A DNA stretch of 64,000 bases, taken from NCBI GenBank assembly GCA_002345025.1, contig DDUX01000057.1:1470-65469 (forward strand). Reading direction: 5' to 3'. Positions 1 through 6,651 of this stretch are shown in pieces; positions within the stretch are counted from its first letter, which is position 1; the number at the start of each line of letters is the position of its first letter. The DNA is from Candidatus Accumulibacter iunctus (GTDB lineage: Bacteria > Pseudomonadota > Gammaproteobacteria > Burkholderiales > Rhodocyclaceae). The position numbers were made by a program, and so were the translations under genes. The notes beneath the pieces were generated by a model, which saw nothing but the letters and a program-made list of their open reading frames with translations, searched no databases and had not been told where the DNA came from.

Positions 1-960
1 GAATGGCGTCTCGTGGGTCCCCGCCTGGCCGGGGTGATCGTCCTGCTGGCGCTGCGCATGCGCCTGTCGCGGGCGAGCATTCGCGAATTGCTGATGGAAC
101 TGTTCGAGTTGACGCTGAGTACCGGTGTCATCGACGAAACCATCCGCGAAGCGGGCCGCGCCAGTCTGCCGCTGGAGGAGGCCCTGGTAACCGACATCGT
201 GCAGGCAGCGCAACTGCATGTTGATGAAACCTCGTGGCCGGAGTCCGGCGCGCTGCTGTGGCTGTGGGCATTGGTGACGACCCACACGGTGCTGTTCCTG
301 ATCGGCCCGCGCAGCCGGGCAATGCTGGAGAACGCGCTGCAGGACGGCTTTTTCGGCCTGCTCATCAGCGATGGCTACGGCGTCTATCGCGCCTGGGAGA
401 ACCGCTTGCGTTGCTGGCCGCACCTGATGCGCAAACTGCGGGGCTTGGCCGAATCGAGCGATGCGCGAGTCTCCGGGGTGGGGCAAGAGATGGAAGGCAT
501 CATGAAGACGCTGATGGCCGCCATCTACGCGGCGCGGCTCGATCTGCCGGCGGAAGGACTCCCGGCCCGCTACGCGAACGAGATTGAGCGACTGCGGCAC
601 CTGTGCGAAGCCCATCGGATGGATGACCACTCGGTGCTGCGTCGCGTCGTGCGCGAATTCCTCTACGACTGGGACGTGATCCTGCGTCCCGTCGCCGAGC
701 CCCACCTGCCGCTTTCCAACAACGCCGCGGAACAGGCGCTTCGGCACTGGGTGATTTCGCGCACCATCAGCCACGGCACACGCTCTGAAGAGGGATCCCG
801 CGCCTTCGCTTTCCTCGCCAGCCTCATCGAAACCTGTCGCCGTCGCGGAGCATCCGCCTGGCAGTACCTCGGCACCGTCATCGCCGCCGCTCGCAAAGCC
901 TTGCAACTCCCCACGATCCCCACGGTCCCCGCCATCCCCGTAATCCCAACAAACGTGTAG
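1..960 (+). CDS. IS66 family transposase, 3' part (5' end outside window)
   Basis: The reading frame is open from the first base, so the true start lies upstream. The visible 319 codons carry the C-terminal catalytic half of an IS66-type DDE transposase: an HVDETSW motif near residue 77, an ISDGYGVY motif near 124, and the closing LSNNAAEQALR motif, which supply the D, D and E residues. The family motif usually reads DNN-AE; here the aspartate is serine. The last residues form a short proline/isoleucine run from a small repeat (positions 911-950). IS66 enzymes are about 500 residues long, so roughly the first third (leucine zipper and zinc-finger region) is missing from view. No terminal inverted repeat could be recognised after the stop codon. 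It marks the edge of an accessory region. Confidence 0.9.
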   Translation, partial: EWRLVGPRLAGVIVLLALRMRLSRASIRELLMELFELTLSTGVIDETIREAGRASLPLEEALVTDIVQAAQLHVDETSWPESGALLWLWALVTTHTVLFLIGPRSRAMLENALQDGFFGLLISDGYGVYRAWENRLRCWPHLMRKLRGLAESSDARVSGVGQEMEGIMKTLMAAIYAARLDLPAEGLPARYANEIERLRHLCEAHRMDDHSVLRRVVREFLYDWDVILRPVAEPHLPLSNNAAEQALRHWVISRTISHGTRSEEGSRAFAFLASLIETCRRRGASAWQYLGTVIAAARKALQLPTIPTVPAIPVIPTNV

Positions 961-1029
961 GGGAGTGAATGATTACGTGCGGCCTGCAGCTCATTGTTCG
1001 TCGTTCTTTTCCCTGTATGACGGATGGTA

Positions 1030-1431
1030 CTATGGCGTTGGCCTATCGCCCCAGTGGCCTTCAAAGTCGAACGAAAGTTGCCGGTGATGCCGGATGGCGA
1101 GGAGGTAAATCGCCCCGCCGATCTGCGCGTAGAGCAACAGGTAATCCTTGAGGACGTATTCGCGCAGTGCCTCCGGGTCCGTAGTTAGCGCCAACAACTT
1201 TGCGCGTAGCGTCGCCAAGGCATTGGTGGTCTCGACGGAGCGCGGCTGCCGGAGCATGAACGGCCTGCCCATGCCGGGGAAGCGTTCAAGGTTGGGAATC
1301 ACCGTTTCCAGCAGTTCATCGAGCAGACCATCGTAGGCCTGTGGTGCTTCGGCTTCGGTCAGGAAGCGTTCGATCTCTTCGAGATTGCGCTCGAAGTTGG
1401 CGGTGAATTTGACGACTGGTTTCTTCGCCAT
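1030..1431 (-). CDS. RelE/ParE-family toxin-like protein
   Basis: 133 residues starting at MAKKPVV; the ATG at 1431 lies two bases after the stop of the preceding gene. The fold signature is ParE/RelE-like: an N-terminal strand (VKFTANFERNLEEIERFL), a helical hairpin, a proline/glycine turn (LERFPGMGRPF), then strands REYVLKDYLLLYAQIGGAIYLLAIRHHRQ. Known members cleave mRNA on the ribosome or poison gyrase; which applies here cannot be told. It is longer than the usual 90-105 residues, with an insertion of about 25 residues in the middle. It is the last gene of a three-gene operon whose first gene is a Phd/YefM-type antitoxin, which supports the toxin call. Confidence 0.75.
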   Translation of the reverse strand: MAKKPVVKFTANFERNLEEIERFLTEAEAPQAYDGLLDELLETVIPNLERFPGMGRPFMLRQPRSVETTNALATLRAKLLALTTDPEALREYVLKDYLLLYAQIGGAIYLLAIRHHRQLSFDFEGHWGDRPTP

Positions 1432-1433
1432 GC

Positions 1434-1781
1434 TTATCGCCCGTCCTCGTCGGTATCCCACATCGTTCGGTAAGCATCGACGTAGGACGCTGTCGCTATC
1501 GGGTCAATGTCCCAATAGTGACGACACAGCCGGCGGTAGAGTTCGAGCGCAGGCGCAAAACCGCAGAAGCTGAGCAGACCGTCCAAGGCTTGCTCGATCT
1601 GAACTTTATCCCGGCTTCGCATGCGTACCAGCGTCTCGACCACGGGCTCGTATTCACGTACCGCCCGGTGATTGAGGGCATCGATCTCGGCTGCAAGCTG
1701 CCTGACGTTACCGACGAATCGATCTTCCGACATGGCGGGCGTTGGTTTCATTCCTTGCTGGCGTGTTGTGTGGCCTGTCAC
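1434..1781 (-). CDS. hypothetical protein between antitoxin and toxin
   Basis: I do not recognise this family. It encodes up to 115 residues, soluble and mostly helical by composition, with aromatic and acidic residues near the end (RHYWDIDPIA, YRTMWDTDEDGR). The GTG at 1781 overlaps the antitoxin TGA stop by four bases (GTGA), suggesting translational coupling. In-frame ATGs at 1751 and 1733 are alternatives, but neither has a properly spaced ribosome-binding site. The stop is two bases from the toxin start. Its position inside a toxin-antitoxin operon suggests a third component such as a chaperone or co-antitoxin; that is inference only. Confidence 0.6.
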   Translation of the reverse strand: MTGHTTRQQGMKPTPAMSEDRFVGNVRQLAAEIDALNHRAVREYEPVVETLVRMRSRDKVQIEQALDGLLSFCGFAPALELYRRLCRHYWDIDPIATASYVDAYRTMWDTDEDGR

Positions 1782-2068
1782 GCGCTACGGCGGCGCTTGA
1801 GACTGGCAATCGCGCTGCGGGCGTCCTTGACGCGGCCAGCGGCAACGTCGTCAATGCCTTTGCCGGCCTCGTCGATCAGGAGCAAATGAATACGCTCCCG
1901 CTCCAGCTGGTGGTAGTAGTCCAGCCGCTGCGCGTCGATCAGAGCGACATAACTTTCACCGTTCTTGGTGATGATCTTCTCCGCACCGCCCTTGACCTCT
2001 TCGGCCAGTTCAGAGAAGTTCGCGCGGGCGTGCGAGAGGGGGATAACGTCGCTTGCAGCAATTCCCAT
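1778..2068 (-). CDS. Phd/YefM-family antitoxin
   Basis: 96 residues. The N-terminus has the Phd/YefM DNA-binding pattern (SDVIPLSHARANFSELAEEV, then EKIITKNGESYVALI), the fold that binds the operon's own operator. The C-terminal half is charged and helical, as expected of the toxin-neutralising tail. The start at 2068 is preceded by an excellent Shine-Dalgarno (AGGAGG, spacing about 5). A palindrome and a -10-like hexamer lie just upstream at 2092-2115, consistent with autoregulation. It is the first gene of the three-gene operon running to 1030. Confidence 0.85.
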   Translation of the reverse strand: MGIAASDVIPLSHARANFSELAEEVKGGAEKIITKNGESYVALIDAQRLDYYHQLERERIHLLLIDEAGKGIDDVAAGRVKDARSAIASLKRRRSA

Positions 2069-2091
2069 GGTTGCCTCCTATGCAGCACAAG

Positions 2092-2115
2092 ATGTGCAAT
2101 ATTTTGTACATCATA
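2092..2115 (-). promoter_or_regulatory. candidate autoregulatory operator and -10 of the toxin-antitoxin operon
   Basis: An interrupted palindrome at 2092-2111 (arms ATGTGCAA and TTGTACAT on the plus strand, 7 of 8 bases paired, four-base centre) lies 24 bases before the antitoxin start. A TATGAT hexamer (minus strand, 2110-2115) overlaps its outer edge and could be the -10 box. Antitoxins of this family commonly repress by binding such palindromes over their promoters. No convincing -35 was found. Confidence 0.5.
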
Positions 2116-2599
2116 CGCTTGGGCAGTCAGGGGCGAAAGTAGAGTCTGTCAGGTTTGTCGGATCGCTGAGCCGGGCAACAACGAAATGCACGGTGGTCGC
2201 GATTTGGCGATCCAGCGCGTTGAAGATGTCGAACAGCGGGGTATCGCCGCTGAAGCGATTGATCCATTCTTCGTTGGAGAAGGCGATCACCCAGTCCGCT
2301 TCGCCCTGAAGGCGATTGGTCACTGCATCAGCCCTGCGGTTACGCGTGGCGCCCTCAAGATCGAAAGGGGTGACCACGGCGGCGGTAGTAACCGCCCCGA
2401 CATCACGCGCTGACCGGGCCATGACTGGCGTAACGCCGTTGCCCGTGCCGGCGCCAAGTCCGGCGAGCAGAACAACCATGTCGGAGCGGGCTGCAAGGCA
2501 GCCCGCCCTCGACCGGTAGTCCCCGGGCGCCCGGTTGGACGCGTCGCAAATCTGCTTTGGGATGCTGACCTGCCCCTCGCTGGTCAGAGTCTTTGCCAT
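2111..2599 (-). pseudogene. AbrB N-terminus joined to an FtsZ-like GTPase fragment
   Basis: A continuous 162-codon frame. Residues 1-27 (MAKTLTSEGQVSIPKQI and onward to APGD) match the start of a MazE/AbrB-type antitoxin. From about residue 40 the sequence switches to the middle of an FtsZ/tubulin-like GTPase: DMVVLLAGLGAGTGNGV corresponds to the FtsZ GGGTGTGA signature loop, followed by a helix and a VVTPFDLEG strand like the FtsZ VVTKPF segment. The FtsZ N-terminal nucleotide-binding strands and the whole C-terminal domain are missing. The likeliest explanation is a chimeric remnant left by deletion; an expressed fusion cannot be excluded because no stop interrupts it. Its end overlaps the operator of the next operon. 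Confidence 0.6.
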
Positions 2600-2876
2600 G
2601 ACGCCGCCGTCGCGTTGCGGCCTGCATCAGCGCAACACCTGGCACGGATGCCTGCCACCTGCGCTGATTGGATCCGATCCGGCGTGCCTTCCTGATCGTA
2701 CCGGGTGTCCCTGGTGGGGTCGTCAATCTGCGCCCGGCCTTTCGTGGCATGCGGTGCGCCCGGATTTCGCCGCCCAGGCGATGGCCGCCAGCCCGGACGG
2801 AACCGGAGCCACTTCGTTGCCGCGCGGCAAGCTTGCCGACCCGGACATCCGGGCTTTCTCAGACTATCGTCGCACC

Positions 2877-3164
2877 ATGAACGATGCGGCACGAACCCTC
2901 TACCTGGTCTGTTACGACGTCTGCGATTCGGCGGTGCGTCGTCGCGTGCAGAAGTACCTGACGGGGTTCAAGGTCGGCGGCCAGAAGTCCTTCTTCGAGT
3001 GCTGGCTGACCGCCGCGGAGTTGCGCGAGGTGCGGGCGACCCTGGCCGACCTGCTCGACCTGGCCGAAGACCGCGCGCACATCTTCCAGCTCGACCCGCG
3101 CATGCAGCGCACCCTGCTGGGTCGAGCGACCGAAGCGGTGACGGACGTCTTCCTGATCGTCTGA
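2877..3164 (+). CDS. cas2: CRISPR-associated endonuclease Cas2 (first copy)
   Basis: 95 residues from the ATG at 2877. The ferredoxin-like Cas2 core is clear: the first strand TLYLVCYDVCD with the conserved aspartate D14, then the helix VRRRVQKYL, the segment QKSFFECWL and a C-terminal helix/strand ending VTDVFLIV. Cas2 dimers bridge two Cas1 dimers in the spacer-integration complex. Fifteen bases separate it from cas1, so the two are co-transcribed. It is clearly distinct from the second Cas2 after cas1. The long upstream in-frame extension has no family similarity and was excluded. Confidence 0.92.
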   Translation: MNDAARTLYLVCYDVCDSAVRRRVQKYLTGFKVGGQKSFFECWLTAAELREVRATLADLLDLAEDRAHIFQLDPRMQRTLLGRATEAVTDVFLIV

Positions 3165-3179
3165 ACGAGGAACGATGCA

Positions 3180-4205
3180 ATGACGAGTCTCTACGTAGAC
3201 CGGCGTGGAATCACCCTGAAGGCCGACGGCGAGGCGCTGGTCTTCTACGAGAACGGCGAGCGCGTCGGCACGGTGCCGCTGGCGCCATTGTCGCGCGTCT
3301 TCATGCGCGGCGACGTCACGCTCTCTTCGGCGCTGCTCGGCAAGCTCGGCGAACGGGGAATCGGCGTGGTCGTGCTCTCGGGCCGCAAGGCGGTGCCGAC
3401 GATGCTCCTCGGCCGGCCGCACAACGATGCGGCGCGGCGGGTGGCGCAGTACCGGCAATCCCTCGACACCGATTTCTGTCTGCGTTTCTCGCGCGCCATC
3501 GTCGAAGCGAAGCTGCGCGCACAGGCAGCCTTTCTCGACGAGCGCCGCGAGAGCGAGTTGCGCTCCCGCTACCTGCTGACCCTCTCGCTGCGTCGTGTGA
3601 ACGGCAGCATCGCGGCAATCGACGCGCAGACGCGGATCGCCTCGTTGCGCGGACTCGAAGGTGCCGCGGCAGCGGCGTACTTCGAAGGCTTCGGCGACCT
3701 GCTGCCGAATCGCCTGAACTTCAGCGGACGCAACCGCCGGCCGCCCCGCGACCCGGTGAACGCGGTGCTCTCCCTCGGCTATACGCTGCTGCATGCGGAA
3801 GCGGTGCTGGCGCTGTACGGTGCCGGGCTCGACCCCTTCGTCGGCTTCTACCACACCCTCGACTTCGCCCGCGAGTCGCTCGCCTGCGACTTGGTCGAAC
3901 CGCTGCGGGTGGAGATCGACAAGCACGTTCTGATGCTCTTCCGCAGCGAGAAACTGCGGCCAGAGGACTTCAGCCACAGCGAGCTGGGCTGCCTGCTCGG
4001 CAAGGCCGGCCGGGCGCGCTTCTACGCCGAATGGGAGCAACTCGCGGCGCGCCTGCGCAAGCTGCTCGCCGAGAACGTCGCCGACGTCGCCAATGCGATC
4101 GGTCTGGCGGCCGCTCCGGTCTCCAACTCGGCCGACGGTGGGAGCGACGGCACCGAAGTGGCCGGCAACGAGTTCGACGCGGGTGACAACGGCGATGAGT
4201 TCTGA
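3180..4205 (+). CDS. cas1: CRISPR-associated endonuclease Cas1
   Basis: 341 residues. Cas1 is the integrase that inserts new spacers. The N-terminal beta domain (SLYVDRRGITLKADG) and helical catalytic domain are complete. The three metal ligands can be placed: E160 in LRGLEGAAAAAYFEGF, H225 in VGFYHTLDFARESL and D237 in CDLVEPLR, so the protein looks catalytically intact. A C-terminal tail of about 35 residues rich in D, G, N and S is unusual and probably disordered. The stop overlaps the start of the second cas2 by 11 bases. No CRISPR array or effector genes lie nearby, so the module either serves an array elsewhere or is a relic. Confidence 0.95.
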   Translation: MTSLYVDRRGITLKADGEALVFYENGERVGTVPLAPLSRVFMRGDVTLSSALLGKLGERGIGVVVLSGRKAVPTMLLGRPHNDAARRVAQYRQSLDTDFCLRFSRAIVEAKLRAQAAFLDERRESELRSRYLLTLSLRRVNGSIAAIDAQTRIASLRGLEGAAAAAYFEGFGDLLPNRLNFSGRNRRPPRDPVNAVLSLGYTLLHAEAVLALYGAGLDPFVGFYHTLDFARESLACDLVEPLRVEIDKHVLMLFRSEKLRPEDFSHSELGCLLGKAGRARFYAEWEQLAARLRKLLAENVADVANAIGLAAAPVSNSADGGSDGTEVAGNEFDAGDNGDEF

Positions 4206-4491
4206 GCTCGCCTTCGTCATCGGCTACGACATCAGCGACCCGCGCCGGCTGCTGCGCGTGCATCGCGAGATGTGCAAGCACGCCACGCCGCTGGAGTACA
4301 GCGTATTCCTGCTGGTGGGCAGCGAACGCGCGCGAAGGTACTGCCTGGACGAAATCCGGCTGCTGATCGATCCCACCGCCGACGATGTCCGCTGCTATCC
4401 GCTGCCGGCGCGCGGCTTTCAGGGGCGGGTCGGTCGCGCCAGCCTGCCGGACGGAATCGTCTGGACCGGGCTGCCGGCAGCGATCACATGA
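4195..4491 (+). CDS. cas2: CRISPR-associated endonuclease Cas2 (second copy)
   Basis: 98 residues beginning MSSELAFVIGYDISD; D12 is the conserved Cas2 aspartate, followed by the helix RRLLRVHREMCKHATPLEYSVFLL. The ATG lies inside the end of cas1 (11-base overlap), implying translational coupling. Its sequence differs strongly from the upstream cas2, so this is not a recent tandem duplicate. The C-terminal 60 residues and the DNA after the stop recur at 5618-6030. One Cas1 with two dissimilar Cas2 proteins is uncommon; which one pairs with Cas1 cannot be told from sequence. Confidence 0.88.
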   Translation: MSSELAFVIGYDISDPRRLLRVHREMCKHATPLEYSVFLLVGSERARRYCLDEIRLLIDPTADDVRCYPLPARGFQGRVGRASLPDGIVWTGLPAAIT

Positions 4492-4680
4492 GCCATTCCG
4501 TCCGCGCGCGTCTGGCGCCGAGGCGCGCCGCCAGCAGCAGGCGACGACGGCAGTCGATGGCGATCCGATGCGCTATCCTGCCGCGGTTGCTCGGCAGCGC
4601 GCCCGCGAAGGGCTTTGCCTGCCCGCGGTGGCTGTGGCGGTGGCGGTAAGCCGGTCGCGTCGTCCATGAACGGGACGAAA
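4309..4680 (+). repeat. direct repeat, copy A (cas2 3' end plus downstream DNA)
   Basis: This stretch covers the last 60 codons of the second cas2 and about 190 bases of noncoding DNA. It recurs in the same orientation at 5618-6030. Within the Cas2 part the two copies differ at 7 of 60 residues by eye. The noncoding part shows similar divergence and one insertion of about 24 bases in copy B. The rest of the 4492-4887 interval holds two GAAAACGG-type short repeats and the promoter of the next operon. Confidence 0.85.
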
Positions 4681-4829
4681 ACGGGGACAGTACACTTTAT
4701 TTTTGGCGGCGGCTGGGTGCGAAAACGGTGACACCTGAAATCCAGTGCTCAGCTTGAACAGCGTTCATTCTGGTCTTGACTTCGGGGTTCACCTTGACTC
4801 CGAGGGGGCGGGAGATGGCTGGCGGTCAA

Positions 4830-4858
4830 TTGAATTACCGAGGATAGACTCTTACAAT
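4830..4858 (+). promoter_or_regulatory. sigma-70 promoter of the VapBC-type operon
   Basis: TTGAAT at 4830-4835 and TACAAT at 4853-4858 are separated by exactly 17 bases, close to the sigma-70 consensus. Transcription would start near 4865, about 23 bases before the antitoxin ATG at 4888, which is preceded by an AAGGGGA ribosome-binding site. Confidence 0.65.
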
Positions 4859-4887
4859 TCACGGAGTCATTCTGCAAGGGGACGAGC

Positions 4888-5112
4888 ATGAGAAGCACGA
4901 TCACTGAGCGCGGACAAACAGTGGTTCCAGCCGAGATTCGGCGACAGTTCCACTTGAGCCCCGCAGATCGCCTGGAATGGGTGGTCGATTCCCAGGGAAT
5001 TCGAGTCGTGCCGGTCCGGGCAAACCCGATCGAGGCCTTTCGCGGCCAAGGCAAAGGTGGGAGCACGCAGCGCCTGCTGCAGGATCGCCAGGAAGAACTG
5101 GTCAGAGAATGA
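4888..5112 (+). CDS. vapB: AbrB/VapB-family antitoxin
   Basis: 74 residues. The N-terminal swapped-hairpin AbrB DNA-binding domain is clear (RSTITERGQTVVPAEIRRQFHLSP, then DRLEWVVDSQGIRVVPV). The C-terminal 25 residues are polar and would wrap the toxin. The ATG follows AAGGGGA at good spacing. The stop overlaps the PIN toxin start as ATGA, giving tight coupling. Antitoxin and toxin complexes of this type repress their own promoter, which here is the near-consensus promoter at 4830-4858. Confidence 0.88.
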   Translation: MRSTITERGQTVVPAEIRRQFHLSPADRLEWVVDSQGIRVVPVRANPIEAFRGQGKGGSTQRLLQDRQEELVRE

Positions 5113-5516
5113 CCGCGTATTTGCTGGATACCTCTGCGCTCCTGACCTTGCGCGACGACGAGCCGGGCGCAGCCCGGGTGGCGGAGTTGCTCGAACAGGC
5201 ACAAGCGGGGACAGTGCGATGTTTCGGCTCGTTCATTTCGCTGATGGAGGTGTTGTATCGCGTCTGGCGCGACGAAGGCGAGGCTGCCGGCCGCTTGGCC
5301 TATGAACAATGTCTGGCGCTGCCGGTTGCATGGATGCATGAAACACCGGACTTGCTGAAGAGGGCCGCTGCGATCAAGGCCACTTGCCCCCTGTCGGTGG
5401 CGGATGCCTGGATTGCCGCGTCTGCGATCGAGCAAGGAGCCGTGTTGCTCCACAAGAACCCGGAGTTCAAGGTGGTGCCAGTGCGGCAGGAACTGCTGCC
5501 ATTGAAAGAACCGTAG
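5109..5516 (+). CDS. vapC: PIN-domain ribonuclease toxin (VapC type)
   Basis: 135 residues. PIN-domain acidic residues are visible: D7 in YLLDTSALL, E in SLMEVLYRV, and D in SVADAWIAASA, which together bind Mg2+ for RNA cleavage. The C-terminal strand (LLHKNPEFKVV) is also typical, although the usual final aspartate is replaced around HKNPEF. The start overlaps the antitoxin stop by four bases. The pair sits between two copies of the cas2-derived direct repeat, as if inserted there. Confidence 0.88.
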   Translation: MTAYLLDTSALLTLRDDEPGAARVAELLEQAQAGTVRCFGSFISLMEVLYRVWRDEGEAAGRLAYEQCLALPVAWMHETPDLLKRAAAIKATCPLSVADAWIAASAIEQGAVLLHKNPEFKVVPVRQELLPLKEP

Positions 5517-5617
5517 TTCCAGCGGCCAGACCGAAGAAGTGTGGTTCTTGGCGCCCGCCCTGGCGCCCCGAAGGAACCGGGCCAGCCCGGCGGAGCACCT
5601 TCGCTAGAGTAGATCTG

Positions 5618-5800
5618 CTGCTGGTGGGCAGCGAGCGCGCGCGAAGCTACTGCCTGGACGAGATCCGGGGGCTGATCGATGCCGCCGCCGACGATGTCCG
5701 CTTCTATCCGCTGCCGGTGCGCGGCCTTCAGGGGCGGGTCGGTCGCGCCAGCCTGCCGGACGGAATCGTCTGGACCGGGCTGCCGGCAGCGATCACATGA
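5618..5800 (+). pseudogene. 3' fragment of the second cas2 (truncated duplicate)
   Basis: This frame encodes the last 60 residues of the Cas2 at 4195-4491 (from LLVGSERAR to WTGLPAAIT) with seven substitutions. It lacks the first 38 residues, including the catalytic aspartate strand. The frame is still open and the stop is conserved, but no start codon or ribosome-binding site sits at the junction near 5615. It cannot make a functional Cas2 and marks one end of the duplicated segment. Confidence 0.85.
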
Positions 5801-6030
5801 GCCATCCCGTCCGCGCGCGTCTGGCGCCGAGGCGCCCCGCCAGCAGCAGGCGAAGACGGCAATCGATGGCGATCCGATGCGCTGCCACAAGCCGCCGCCG
5901 ATGCGCTATCCTGCCGCGGTTGCTCGGCGGCGCGTGCTTCGTGTCCGCTGCCGCGCGCCCGCGGATGGCTTTCCCTGCTCGCCGTGGCGGTGGCGGTGAG
6001 CCGGTCGCGTCGTCGAGGAACGGGGCAAGA
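5618..6030 (+). repeat. direct repeat, copy B
   Basis: Second copy of the segment at 4309-4680, same orientation, about 1.3 kb away. It contains the truncated cas2 end plus about 230 bases of noncoding DNA ending in a CCGGTCGCGTCGTC block shared with copy A. It carries an extra segment of about 24 bases near 5880-5903 that duplicates the CCGATGCGCT word. The interval 5517-6051 has no other gene. Confidence 0.85.
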
Positions 6031-6051
6031 AGTCTGTGAAGGAGGTGTCCG

Positions 6052-6636
6052 ATGAGCACCAACGATTTTCCCCTGCCGAACCACCTGCCGCCGCCCGTCG
6101 ACGACGGCGCGTCGGCCCATCTCGAGGGCTTGCGGTTGCCCGAGCTGACGCTGACCGCGACCGACGGCACTTCGCTCGACCTTGCCCAAGTGCCCGGGCG
6201 CTGGGTGCTCTACGTCTACCCGATGACCGGTCGACCGGGCGTCGCGTTGCCCGACGGCTGGGATGCCATCCCCGGCGCGCGCGGCTGCACGCCGCAATCG
6301 TGCAGCTTTCGCGATCACTTCGCCGAGTTGCAGGCCCTGGACACCGGCGTCTACGGGCTCAGCGCGCAGGACAGCGAATACCAGCGCGAGGCGCGCGACC
6401 GGCTGCACCTGCCCTTCGAGTTGCTGAGCGACAGCGAGCTGCGTCTGAAGTCCGCGCTGCGGCTGCCGACCTTCAACGTTGCCGGAACGGAACTCTACCG
6501 GCGGCTGACGCTGGTGGTCGACGACGGACGCGTCGCCAAGCTCTTCTACCCGGTCTTTCCGCCGGACCGCAATGCCGACGACGTGCTGGCCTGGCTGCGG
6601 GCGAACCCGCGCGGCGCTCCGACCCTTTCCTCCTGA
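6052..6636 (+). CDS. peroxiredoxin (PrxQ/AhpC-TSA family)
   Basis: 194 residues. A thioredoxin-fold peroxidase that reduces hydrogen peroxide and organic hydroperoxides. The active-site region ARGCTPQSCSFRDHF has the peroxidatic cysteine C79 and a possible resolving C84 five residues later, the PrxQ spacing. An N-terminal extension of about 25 residues, rich in proline and acidic residues, precedes the fold. A near-perfect AAGGAGGT ribosome-binding site lies before the ATG at 6052, so strong translation is expected. The GST gene begins 15 bases after the stop, suggesting a small oxidative-stress operon. Confidence 0.85.
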   Translation: MSTNDFPLPNHLPPPVDDGASAHLEGLRLPELTLTATDGTSLDLAQVPGRWVLYVYPMTGRPGVALPDGWDAIPGARGCTPQSCSFRDHFAELQALDTGVYGLSAQDSEYQREARDRLHLPFELLSDSELRLKSALRLPTFNVAGTELYRRLTLVVDDGRVAKLFYPVFPPDRNADDVLAWLRANPRGAPTLSS

Positions 6637-6651
6637 CGGGAATCGCTGACC

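Noticed and set aside
961..1029. Right terminal inverted repeat of the IS66 element
   Set aside because: No sequence resembling an IS66 end could be recognised, and the left end is outside the window for comparison.
4488..4649. Small arginine-rich frame overlapping the second cas2 stop (also at 5797-6039)
   Set aside because: Both copies have an ATG overlapping the cas2 stop, but the two frames diverge after a 24-base insertion and are simply arginine-rich, as expected in GC-rich noncoding DNA.
2600..6050. Search for a CRISPR array near cas1/cas2
   Set aside because: No regularly spaced direct repeat of 25-40 bases was found before, between or after the cas genes. The only repeats are the two long copies at 4309-4680 and 5618-6030.
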